Origin: Holtermannia corniformis
Lineage: Eukaryota; Basidiomycota; Tremellomycetes; Holtermanniales
NCBI GenBank assembly: GCA_001599935.1
Contig: BCIJ01000008.1
Coordinates: 62,001-126,000 of the forward strand
Reading direction: 5' to 3'
Length of the DNA stretch: 64,000 nt
Part shown: positions 43,501 through 56,237 of the stretch, piece after piece
Layout: each line of letters starts with the position of its first letter
Position numbering within the stretch: the stretch's first letter is position 1
Notes under the pieces: generated by a model
Told to the model about the DNA's origin: nothing
Database searches by the model: none
What the model saw: the letters and a program-made list of their open reading frames with translations, nothing else
Made by a program: the position numbers and the translations under genes

Positions 43501-45697
43501 AAGCAATGGATCTTTTTCGTTGAAGTTGTCAGACTTGCGTGAGGGTTCTTTAGTCGATGTGCCTCGTCAAAGATGACGGTACTACTTGACTCAGCCCTTG
43601 TCGATACTCGTTCCACTCGGTCGGTACGCACGAAAAGGGGAGCTCTTTGACCAGGTCTGCATGCTCGCGGAGCGTCTCGTACGACGAGATGACTACGGAG
43701 AAAACGTCAGTGGGCTTGCACCAAAAACATCGGTGTGACTGACTGATGTCGTGTTGGCCTCGATTGAAGCTGCGTACGAGCTGCTCTTTCTGACCGCCGG
43801 TCAAGATCGCCCATTCAAAGTAGCCCCACTATCGCACGTCAACTCGTCGGCATCTAGCCCTGCTGTAGGGTACACACCGTGTCCAACTCGCGCGACCACT
43901 GCTCGTGTCAGCCTTCACAACGCAGGCAGCGCCATTTCCCTCACGTTGTCAATCAGCGACGCGGGTACAATAATCAGCGCCGTCGCCCACTTTAGGGGGT
44001 CGAACGGGCCATTACGTCTAAAGAGAAGCTTGCGCCGATCTTCGTCGACTGCCGTTCCAGTTTTCTGCATAATGGCAGACAGCTGCACATCAAGTAAGTT
44101 TTTGGACTGGGGTTTCCTCTAGCAGAACTCACAAAGCTGATGACCTGGATGGTTTTGCCGAGGCTATGTCCGTTATGAGAGTTGCCTGAACGCTTCGTCC
44201 GCTCGCAACGTACCCCATATCGTCTCCTAGGATCCCACCCGTGCCCTTTGCGTACTGTCGCCAGAAGAATTTGACGCCCTCTTGCTGGTACGGACGGAGG
44301 AAACGGTTGATAGAAGCCGGAACGGCGATGCTCGGATCGCTCGGATCTAGTTGTAAAGGACCGATGAGCGCCTGCGTAACTGTGATGGGAAACGCAGGTC
44401 GGCAGTCGGGCTCGATATCTATGAGTATTTTAATGGAAGTCAGGGCTGTCTACTCTGAGACCCACTTCCCGCTTCGACTTGTGTAACACTTTGCGTTTGA
44501 AGTAATGTAGGCGCAATGAAGACGTCGTCACTGTTGTCGTCGCCGCCTGAAGGGCATCAGGAACGAAGGACACGAGCAAACACGGTGGACGCACCATAGT
44601 CGTACTCTTCGTCGTCGTCGCCATCGGTCAGGTTGACTTTGACATCGATAGCCTCTATTTGCACGTCTGGCAGCTCCATCTTCACTGACTCGCTGACCTC
44701 TGTGGCTTCGACTTTGACATTTGGCGCAATGACCTCCTCTTCATCTGTTTCGTCGTCGACTACGACTGTGTGAGCACACAGTTTTGAACTCGTTCGAAAT
44801 GGTGTTCTCACCATAAATCACTTCAGCAGAGTCATCAGAGTCATCCAAAGTCCCAATCAGCTTCATAATGTCGGTGTCGTCCAAGCTTTCGGTCATCGAG
44901 GATACGTCCGCAAGCTCCTGCTTGACCACCACGGCGGACGGTTCCGTTTTGACAGGCAGCCATGCCTTCTTGACCAGGTCGCCGTCGATTATAGTCTTGT
45001 CAGACTCTTGGGGCTGCTTGGTGACCTTTTTGCGCTTGTGGTCCCAGTCGAGAGACCACGGATCCGACTTTGTCATTGGAGCCACGTTGTGACTACTCGT
45101 TGGTTGTGGAAGACCTGTGCACTTGTTAGCGGAATGGGTGCATCCGAGAAGGTGACCGACCAGCAAGTTCATGAAGCGGACTACCAGGCAACACGACCAC
45201 TATGCCACAGTCAGTGCAGGCCTGCTTTCAGCGTCAGGGACTCACTCCCTTCCATCGGTAGCTTGTCCTTGCCAAACTTGTCCCAGTCGCGTAGCCGTGT
45301 CGGCACCGTCCTTGGGTTCCTTCCGCCATCACTATCCTCCTCCTCGTGCCTCTCGATCAAGAAGTCGGGTTTCGGAGGTTGCTTCAGAGGCTTTTTCCCG
45401 GCAGCTTTCAGTGATTTGTTGGCTGCTCGAGTGTCCTCTCTGGCTCGATTCCACTTCTGGACGGCACTGTAGCTGGCAGCCTCCTTCTTGACATCTTCAT
45501 CAAAGTCATCGTCGGCTGCTCAGTGTCAACCAATATCCACTGTCGGTTCAGCACGGACATAGGGCAACTTTGACAGAGATGAGCGGTTTGGTGTCTTGCT
45601 GGTCTATGGAGCTACGTGGAACCTTCCGAGTCTTGGGCTGCGGTAGCTTGGAGCTGGACGCAACCGCGTTCACCGTAGTCTTCGCTTCCCATACCAT
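40539..45697 (-). CDS. SWI2/SNF2 helicase, ERCC6L2-like
   Basis: Many exons. Helicase motifs: TGGILGDDMGLGKTIQVISF (Walker A, split by an intron), LIIVPASLI, VIFDEAHRLKN (DEAH), CLRAFGLTGT, LISTMAGGVGLNLTAANKVV and LQAMDRAFRIGQKR. After the motor, EEAQGELFGIQNLFIYKEGG matches the QGELFGIHNLF block of ERCC6L2 rather than Rad26/CSB. The N-terminal 300 residues are disordered and hold five psi-K-x-E sites (VKKE, VKTE, VKQE, VKVE, VKME). The C-terminus is KRLVDLSDEE, SIM-like. ERCC6L2 acts in double-strand-break and transcription-linked repair. The start at 45697 and first intron are tentative. Confidence 0.85.
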
Positions 45698-45974
45698 CGA
45701 CTCTGAACTGGATCAGTGGGTGGCAAGGGCAATATGATGACTGCGCACCGGGCCTCATACTGGTCAACGCAGACTACGGTGTACAGCTCGGGCACCTACA
45801 TACAATCTGCTCTACTGCAATCTGGTCTTCCGCGTCATCTCAACCGTCGCCGTCACTGTAGCTGACGACATCCACAACGTTGTTTCCGTCCGCGAACATT
45901 ACCGACGCGTTTACCCGCCTCTGCCTGTTCTTCGTGCAGCTTCACCGTCCCAGCATCCCGTTGCAGCTCGCAAG

Positions 45975-48033
45975 ATGGGAATCAAAGGCGTGTTGGACTG
46001 CATGAGTTAAGATCTGCTTATCAGTGCTGATGATTCACTCCTAGGTCTTACTGGGCTGCTCAGTGAGCATGCTCCAAGGTCGATGAAGGATCACGACATC
46101 AAGACGGTTTGTCGGAGCTTGCATCACCTGTCGAGGGAGCTGACACAGCTCCATGGCAGTTGTTTGGTCGCAAGGTCGCAATCGATGCGTCCATGTAAGG
46201 ACAAAGGCGGAGCGATCCAATCATTGCGCTGATTGACGCTAGGTCAATTTATCAATTTCTTATTGCAGTCAGGCAGCAAGATGGACAGATGCTCATGAAC
46301 GAGAGTGGAGACGTGACGAGGTGCGCAGCCGATCTAGGGTCACTGAGCTCGTCTCACACCTACAGTCACCTGATGGGCTTCTTCTACCGCACTCTCCGTA
46401 TGGTGGATCATGGCATCAAGCCTTGCTACATCTTTGACGGCAAACCGCCAGAGCTCAAGGGAGGAGTGGTATGTAGCACAGGATCGTATTGCCGAGCATC
46501 GTGGCTGACTCCTACAGCTCGCCAAACGTTTCGGTCTGCGTGAACAAGCGAAAGAAGCCGAGGAGGAAGCCAAAGAGACGGGTTCGTCATCGTCTCGCTG
46601 GCCTCTTGCCCTTCGCTCAGTGTATCCTCTCAACCCTCCACTCCTCTCCTCATTTCGCCGCCGCCGTCACTTCAAACGCGTTGAATTCCCCGGTGCGAAC
46701 CGACCGACCTTCACCATGACATCTACCCTCCTCGATCGTGCCCGCCTTCGCTGGCCGCTCTCTTCTGGAACTGGACCTCCTCGACGTCCAGGTACCGCCG
46801 AGGACATCGACAAGCTCTCGAGGCGGCAGGTGAGGGTCACAAAAGAGCACAACGAAGAATGCAAGAAGTTGCTTGCGCTCATGGGGATTCCCGTCGTCAC
46901 GGTTAGTCCGCGCTATTCTCACGATACGTGGCGCTGATGCGGATCGTAGGCGCCTGGGGAAGCAGAAGCTCAGTGCGCCGAGCTCGCTCGCGGTGGCAAG
47001 GTCGGTAGAGTCAATCAAGTGACCACCCCAAACTAACAGTCTACAGGTCTACGCTGCCGGGTCAGAGGACATGGACACGCTTACGTTCAACTCGCCTATC
47101 TTGCTTCGTCACTTGACATTCAGCGAAGCGAAAAAAGCTCCCATCTCTGAAATCAACCTCAGCGTGGCATTGAAGGAACTTGACATGTCGATGGACCAGT
47201 TCATCGACCTGTGTCTTCTGCTCGGCTGCGACTACCTCGAGCCCGTCAAAGGCGTCGGACCCAAAACAGCCCTCAAGCTCATCCGCGAGCACGGCACGCT
47301 TGGCGAGGTCGTCAAGATGATCAGGGGCAAGATGGCCGAGAAGGCGGCGTTCGCCGAGCCGGAGCCTGAATCGGAAGACGAGCCGGCACCAACGTCGGAT
47401 ATCGAGTCGGAAGACGGCGGTGGTCCGCGCATGGTCACGAACTCGGATGGCGAAGAGGTTGAGGCGCCGGCGTTGTCACCTAAGAAGAAGAAGAAGGTCG
47501 TCAAGAAGAAGGGAACAGGTGGCGGAATGAGTCTACCAGAGGTTTGGCCGTGGGAGGAGGCGAAGGAGCTGTTCATTCACCCAAAGGTTGTGCCGGCTGC
47601 CGAACTTGAGGTGCGAAGATTGTCTTGGTCACTGCATGCCGATCTCGCTGACGCCGTTTCTAGCTCGAATGGAAGGCGCCAGACGTGGAGGGCTTGGTCG
47701 AGTTCTTGGTGCGCGACAAGGGCTTCAAGTGAGTGATGGAAATGGCGCGAGAGCAGCAATTGACGGATTGCAGCGAGGAGCGCATCCGCAACGGTGCTGC
47801 CAAGCTGTCCAAGATGCTCAACGCCAAGCAGCAAGGTCGCCTCGACGGTTTCTTCAGTGTCAAGCCCAAGGAAGAGGGCAGCGGTGGGGCCAAGCCAAAG
47901 GGCAAGCCCGCAGCCAAAGGGGCGAAGCGCGGCGTACGTCCCAGCATGCTGGCGATCGAGCTCCTTCTTACATTTTCAACAGGCAGACGACAAGGAAAAG
48001 CCTGGCGCAAAGAAGGCAAAGGGCAAGAAGTGA
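45975..48033 (+). CDS. FEN1: Flap endonuclease 1 (FEN1/Rad27)
   Basis: The start MGIKG is spliced by a GC-AG intron (45988-46044, AAAG|GCGTGT) to [20 protein letters not shown]. The XPG-N domain ([33 protein letters not shown]), XPG-I ([30 protein letters not shown]) and H3TH region ([20 protein letters not shown]) carry the metal-binding acids. An acidic/Lys insertion (near 47350-47520) and then [13 protein letters not shown] follow. [10 protein letters not shown] is the PCNA-binding PIP box. It cleaves 5' flaps in Okazaki-fragment maturation and repair. Intron 46582-46791 is long (210 nt, GTTCGT donor). The promoter is shared with the helicase gene. Confidence 0.96.
45988..46044 (+). other. 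GC-AG intron in FEN1
   Basis: Donor AAAG|GCGTGT, acceptor CTCCTAG. Only this junction restores the invariant start MGIKGLTGLL; the nearby GTGTTG gives the wrong frame. Confidence 0.8.
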
Positions 48034-48098
48034 ACGCAGCAAGCAGTGTTGTATAGCCGCCCGAGTGACAATCCTCATGCACATAATCTTTCATTCAT

Positions 48099-48856
48099 CT
48101 ACTTGCCAAGGTTACCCTGTGGTGCGCCAGGGTTATGCACCGACCAGAAGCGCTCCTTTTCATAGTCTGGACTGTACTCGTCTCGGAACTGAGGCTTTTC
48201 GTCGTCGAGTAGCATGGTGTCAGTTTTGGTCGAGTTGCGCGATGTCCATTTAGTGATCCGGATGATGCAGATCGAGAAGAGTAGCAGGCCGCAAAAAAAC
48301 GTCGCGAACAGGAGCACTGGTCGGCGTGAGCTTGCGTTTCCACAACACACCGACGTGTCACTCACTGCCATCGGCAAGTTCATTGTCGACAAAGACATAA
48401 TGTCGCGCACCACCGCCACCGTTGTCGACCTTTGGCTTGTCGACGGGGAAATCAGACGGGAAGCCGTTCTCAGGGTCTGCCCGGGTCAGCAACCAATCAT
48501 ACCTGTGCGCAGGTTGGCAACTCACAGATCAGACTCCCATATGCTGACCGAGTGGTCGATGCAGAAAGCGAAGTCGTTGCTACTCTTGAAGAGGTACTCG
48601 TTGCGTTGACGCTCGCCAGCGAGGTCGTAGATGATAGCGCGCTTGTGGAATTGCTCGATGGCAACCTTGAGGACGCAGAGCCTGTGACCGATCGCGACGT
48701 GGACAGCGTACCTGCGCTCTGGCTTGGGGCGAGCAGAGAGCCCGAACCGGTGCTACTCGCTTGCTCGTGCTCTGACACGATGGCCGAGCTAGAGCCAGAT
48801 GCTGTCGTTGTCGCCCGCGTCTGCGTGAACACCGGCGCATCTGCCTGTTCCGCCAT
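48099..48856 (-). CDS. Hypothetical single-pass membrane protein, exon model uncertain
   Basis: Coherent segments lie in different frames: MAEQADAP, HRFGLSARPKPERRYAVHVA ... EQFHKRAIIYDLAGERQRNE ... SNDFAFCIDHSVSIWESDL, then YDWLLTRADPENGFPSDF ... ARHYVFVDNELADG, a membrane helix LLFATFFCGLLLFSICII, and a tail ending APQGNLGK. The last intron (GTGAGT to CCAG, about 48 nt) is clear. The join between ESDL and YDWLL implies either a 23-nt intron (48503-48525) or a 90-odd-nt intron with a weak donor. An exon further upstream on the minus strand is possible. No family recognised. Converges with FEN1. Confidence 0.45.
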
Positions 48857-49051
48857 ATCGTCGTCCTCCACAACAGACACACTCCACAGCCGCAGTCGCA
48901 CCACAGAACATTCCTTTGTCACGTCAAAGGACCGACGATCATGATCAATCGTCAAGGGGGTCGCATCGCGCAAGATAACACATTTTGATATTGGAGCTCA
49001 AGCCACCAAGAGTAATACAATCGTCCGCAGCCAACGCAAGCATAGCATAGC

Positions 49052-51034
<1,983 letters not shown>

Positions 51035-51655
51035 GATGTGAATCGGTTGAGCTGGTTGCTGTTGGTAGCTGACTCGAGCTCTGATCCCAGTTTGCACTTC
51101 GGCGCCGAGCGAGTCAGAGTCGGGATTTTTGATTGAACGAACCACATGATCCACGGATCGGCACGATCGGCGTCACTCGGTTTACCCGCTTCGGGTTCGT
51201 GGCGGGTTCAGACTGCTGGTCGGGTCGTCACAATGGGAACCAGGCAACGCCTTGCAGGTCATCAGGAATGAAATCAGACCGCGCTCTGCTGATTTCTGGA
51301 GAACCTCAATATCGCTCGGACCGCGCTTTGTAGTCCGCCACCATTGACCCGGTGCTACCGATCCCTGACGAGATCCCGTCAGGATGGGTACTTTGCTTTA
51401 TTATAAGTGGTCTCTGACGTCAGAGACACAGCGCTAAGAGGGCTAAGCCAAGTTTAGCAAGTTGCGCGTGCACTTCCGTTGTCGAGCGCTAAACGGAACA
51501 ATGACCACCACGGTGCAGCAGACTTTCAGCCACCGACTCCGATCGAATTGACTTTGGGCATGAGAACCAGGATAGGGATGTAAAACCGCACGCAGCTCTT
51601 ACAAGCTGTATCGCACACACCGGCGCACACTCCACTTGATCAACTTCACTACGCA
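51035..51655. other. Intergenic, 621 bp, homocitrate synthase promoter region
   Basis: Holds the palindrome at 51410-51427. The frame above the chosen start stays open to 51154, so a longer N-terminus cannot be excluded. Confidence 0.45.
51410..51427. promoter_or_regulatory. 18-bp perfect palindrome centred on TGACGTCA
   Basis: GTCTCTGACGTCAGAGAC is its own reverse complement. The core is the canonical CRE/ATF bZIP site. Confidence 0.5.
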
Positions 51656-51907
51656 ATGTCTTCCACCCCGCCAAGCGCATACCGAGTGATGACCACCACT
51701 GGTGAAAATCATGGCACATTCCTAAGTAGAACAGAAGCGTTCAATTACCGCGTTACACTGCAATCGTCGGATACTGTCAGTCTTGCGCTTTTGTTTTGTT
51801 GTATTGCTGATTATGAGCAGACTCGAACGTATATCATCAAGAAGTGGGTGGATGGCATCTGGTCCGAACTTGACACGTCGGGCGCAAGAGCTCGTAAACT
51901 TTCATGA
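51656..51907 (+). CDS. Possible small orphan protein, about 68 aa
   Basis: ATG frame MSSTPPSAYRVMTTTGENHG, then FLSRTEAFNYRVTLQSSDT. A well-formed 45-nt intron (51776-51820, GTCAGT donor, CTGAT branch, GAGCAG acceptor) leads to TRTYIIKKWVDGIWSELD and a stop at 51905-51907. The intron has no stop in frame, so retention would add 15 hydrophobic residues. No family recognised. Confidence 0.45.
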   Translation: MSSTPPSAYRVMTTTGENHGTFLSRTEAFNYRVTLQSSDTVSLALLFCCIADYEQTRTYIIKKWVDGIWSELDTSGARARKLS

Positions 51908-52428
51908 AGCCCCATACCGGTACCAACGTCGGAGATCGTTGCTGTACCTCGAGATCACCATACTTGTCTACGTTAGCCAACCGCCCTGGCATGTCGGTTG
52001 AACTCCCAGTACGAAATACTGATGCTAGGCATGTTGAGCCCTGCGGAAAGCTGTCGGGCCAGATTTGTTGGAGTCCGCGTCCGTGATAGCTCCCAGCGCA
52101 ATTTTCGCAAAGACTCATAAAGGAACCCAACCGCGCTCCAGCTCGAGATGAGCAACTTGGCGACCTATGCTGCCTTGAGATGTCCGGATCCAGCCAAGCG
52201 GCACTTTGATACACCGATATGCAGAGCCACGAGAAGGACGACTTTCACTGTGTCTGTAATCTGCAAAAGATGCGCTCATGGATCCATCGCGATTCTTGGA
52301 CGAAAAGTGCAGCTCGTGATGCCAGACCCCAGTCATATACACATGGCATATCACATATCGTCATTGATGGACATATTGACTAATACAACTGAGCTCTAGC
52401 TCTACGACGTTTCTGCTGTCGGCAGTCG
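51908..52428. other. Intergenic, 521 bp
   Basis: Minus-strand ORFs at 51837-52214 and 52115-52354 show no family signal and overlap each other. Left unannotated. Confidence 0.4.
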
Positions 52429-55400
52429 TCAGTCATGACGGCGAGTGCCAACCACCGGTAATCTGCCCTGTTCAATTCGTCCTCGAAACAGAGCTCAAGC
52501 CACTCACCAAGCACTGCTTGAGCCACTCGATCGTCCCCACCGTCCCATCAAAGCCTCTGACTGTCGCTTTCGCTTTCTCATCCCGCACAATCACGACGCC
52601 GATATTCATGACGTGCACATCGACGTCTGTAAACGTCACCGCGACAGTTACGAACGATGCGCCCATGGCCGATACGAGAAAGGGGAAGAGTGTCTATCGC
52701 ATGATCAGCGTACTGAGATTGCGTCGTGACCTAACTCACACGCTGAACCTTGTCCATCTCTTTCGGCATGATGCACGCCACGCGCTTGCCCCAGAATGGT
52801 CGGCGCACGTACTCATTTTCGAGCGGCTCGTTCAGGCAGAAGCCATCGGCCCAGTGCATGTTGACGACTTGCGAGGCGTACGTGTTGAGGTGGGAAACGA
52901 AGCCAGCTGCCACGAGATATTGACGCCAGTCGACCTTCTGCTCTGCGTCAGCTTGTGTCTGTGACGTTGTGTAACGTACCGCTCTGGACCGAACCGCGTC
53001 CTCGACATAACGCCAGGAAAGACATGGCACCCCGACGGCCAGCGCGCACAAGAACTTTGGCTTGGTACTTGGCTCATCAACCAAGCAAAACGCCGTCCGG
53101 AACCCGAACCTCGTAGCTGGCCGGATCGCCTCCCGCCCGCGGTCATATGAAGTCGGTAACGGAAACAGCTCCTGGAAATCATCGAGGATTTGACCGCCTG
53201 CGCTCTCGACGATTGCACGGATTCGCTGGACGCTCGGATCGGCCGAGGAAGCTTTGGTAGTGATGATGAATGCGACGCCAGCGAATGTACTGGACGTAGT
53301 CGAGCCGGTGGATTGGCGTTTGGCTGGGGACGCGACGGACGGGGTTGCGCGATAGGATGACGCTTGGCGACTACGTGCGGGCGAGAAGAACGGTGGCGGG
53401 TTGGCCGGTGCGGTAGTCAATTGCTCAGCCGTGACCTTGCGATCACGTAGAACGTTGGTCTTCTCTGCCGGAACGACAGACAGCTGGCGTAGTGGAATTT
53501 CAGACGTCGCCTCGCCGCCGCCCTTGCCGTGTGGCGCAAAGATGCCCGCGATCGAGTCCGTCTTGGCCGACTCGGCGCCATTCCACTCATGCGTCACGCT
53601 CAGCCGCACCCCCTTTTTCCCTTTATTCCACAGGACCGGATCACCCGGCATGAGCCTCAGCGCACGGATATCTCTGAGTGAAGCGTCGAAAAAGTCGGAG
53701 CCGTCGTCAAACTTCAAGCCGTACCCGTTACTACTAATCTTTGTGATGGTTGCAGGGTACCATTGCTGGTTTGCTGGCCAGCAGCCCAAGACGCGATATT
53801 GCCTCGCGACGCTGGACGACGGCAAGGGCGGTGACGGCGAGCCGTGGCCGGCGCTCTGCGTCGGTGTTGCCTGGATGATCGTGCCTGGCGTACTTGTCCT
53901 ACCCTTGGTCTTTGACGCTTTCCGGGCCAGCTTTGACGGTCCACCTTTGGCATGCCCATTCTGCGTTGGCGCAGTCGGTTTGATGGGTGAAGGATTTGGT
54001 CGATACGATTCATCCACGACCTCTGGTGATGCCGATTTCGGTTGCCCGTCTTCAGCATCCGAATCTTCATTGTAGTTGATCGATCGGCTCGTTGTGGACT
54101 GACGCGTCGCACGCGCAGCCTTGCCAGGCGGCGAGCGCTGCTTGCGAGCATACGTGTGTGCGGCGGGCCGCGTAGGCGATGGGATTTCGAAGGAGCGTTC
54201 CTCGGTTTGCATTTCAACATCTTCGTCTGTCTGTTCCGAAGTCTTGTGGCGCGCCTTTGATTGTCCCCGAGCCGAGCGCTTTGGCTGCGCGGCAGGCGGA
54301 GGCGTCTCTTGCCGCCTATTCACCGTACTCTGCTTGAGTGGCGATGATCGACGCCTGGACGTGCCCGTGACGGTCTTTGGCGTTCCATCGGCACTCGCAC
54401 TCGAAACAGTTCCCGGCACGACATCGAGCCCGACGTTGAGCGCAGCCGTCAGTGGCGTACTACCAGGCAGACGATCGCTCATCCACGCCACATTCTCCGC
54501 CGCACCCTGCTCAACCTCCTCGTCAGGGTCAGCGGCGGCGTCACTACCGACAGGCGGCGTCGGGGATCGCTGCCTTCGCCGGCTCTGACGCTGGAGTGCT
54601 CGACCCGGTTTGATGGTGTAACGCGCGCCACTCGATCCACTCGTGACTTCGGTCACCATGGATTGAGTTGTGGCAAGGGCGCGAGGCGGTCTGGCATCAG
54701 GCTCGGGTTCGGGCGCATCGTTGGGCTGCGTCGCTTCGAGTGGGTTTGAGCTCTCGCGCGGTGGCGTGTCGGAGGGCTCGTTGGCTTCGGAATCGGGAAT
54801 GATGGAGCGATCGGCCGCTGGCGAGGAAGGGAGTTGCGGAGACGGTTGGCGTGCTGGAGGTGGCGTGCTGTGATGTTGGGACGAGATCGGGTCGATACTC
54901 GCTGGCAGCGCCGGGCCCGCATTGTGGTTTACGGAGAGCACCTCGCGATCGCGCGAGCTGGTTTGCATCGGCTCCTCGTCCACCTCCATACTCTGAGCCT
55001 GCTGCTCTTCCTCCACGCCAACATTGGTGTCCACGGGCACAAACCCCACACCCGGAATGCCTGCGGCCGACAAGGCGCCCAATTCAGCCTCCCTCTCCCG
55101 CCTCAACTCCTCGACCTTGTTCAACGCCCTCTGGCCGCAACTCGCAAAGCTATCGGTTCCTTCGGTATCGAATGTCTCGGGCGACGTCCGACGCGCACGC
55201 TTGTTTGGGGATAAGTCGGACCGTGGTGGAGGCGGGCGCTTCTGCTGGGGTGTTGGCGTTGTGGTCGCGGCAGGCTCAGGCTCAAGCTGGGGCCGATCTC
55301 GAGCAGAGGAAGCCGCGGCGAGCTGACGCTGTGTATCAAGCAGAGTCTCTGATGTTGACGTATCCCCATCCTGCGCCTCGTCGCCATCATACATTGCGTG

Positions 55401-55875
55401 ATCCATGTCGACAGGACCGAATTGCAGGCTCTCAACTGGACTGTCGGAGGTATCGGCCGTCACTGCTGCTGCTGGGGTGACTGGCGTGGGCGCGGGAGCG
55501 TAGCTTGTGACAGCAGGCGCAGGAGGTGGTACCGAGGTTGGTCGACGCATCCAATCGGGTATGCCTTGAGACTGAGCTTCTGTCGGCTGTGACTGACTCT
55601 GGCTCTGGGACGACGAGACTTGCGATTCGGGAAAGTACGAGAGGTCGGAGCGAAGTTCGGCTTGCTCGCGACTACGACTTGTGCTAGATGAAGCGCCCGG
55701 CGAGCTACCATGAGTTATAAGTACAGCTCTACGGATCACTACTTTTCAGCTTCACTCACTTGGGCGTCGCAGCTACGAGAATCTCATCTTTGCTGCCTTT
55801 ACCATACTCTTCACCCTTGGCAGCAGACGGGTCGTTGGCATCATCTGCAGCTCGAAGGTGCGTGATTGACGGCAT
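52429..55875 (-). CDS. Rad9/Crb2/53BP1-like checkpoint adaptor (Tudor and tandem BRCT)
   Basis: Exon 1 (MPSITHLRAADDANDPSAAK) joins a very long exon at TPN | SPGASSS. The N-terminal half is disordered with an SQ/TQ cluster (SSSQSQSQSQPTEAQSQG), the usual ATM/ATR target type. A Tudor-like module follows: VLGCWPANQQWYPATITKIS, YGLKFDDGSDFFDASLRDIR. BRCT 1 begins FAGVAFIITTKASSADPSVQ and includes LCALAVGVPCLSWRYVEDAV. BRCT 2 begins PFWGKRVACIMPKEMDKVQR and ends GTIEWLKQCL. Such proteins bind methylated or modified histones and relay damage signals to Rad53/Chk1. About 1,080 residues. The final exon to 52429 is short and less certain. Confidence 0.88.
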
Positions 55876-56237
55876 CTCGCATTGGGTCCAGCGAGCGATC
55901 TAGATCTATAGTCCATCTCAGTAGCTCATCTCGGAACGATTGAAAGTATGCTCACGCGATCGGCACTTTGCGATCCGCAGGCCTGTGATAGCTCTGTACA
56001 CCTTCTCACGTCGTACTGCTCAGTCGCAGAGGCTCCCAGAGACGCTATCAGCCCGTGACACTGTTTCCAACTTTTTGTGCGGATGCGGGACTGGTTGCAG
56101 GTTGAACGCGTCTCGGCGATGCCGGCATGGTTTCCCACGGGTGCCACGTTTGAGATTGCCGCGGGTAATTGTCGCCGTGGGAATACGAAGCGAATCAGCA
56201 CGAGCGCATCAACAAACAGCACCAAACGGCTCACAGC
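55876..56237. other. Divergent promoter region, 362 bp
   Basis: Lies between the Rad9-like gene and the HD-domain gene. No distinct element recognised. Confidence 0.45.
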
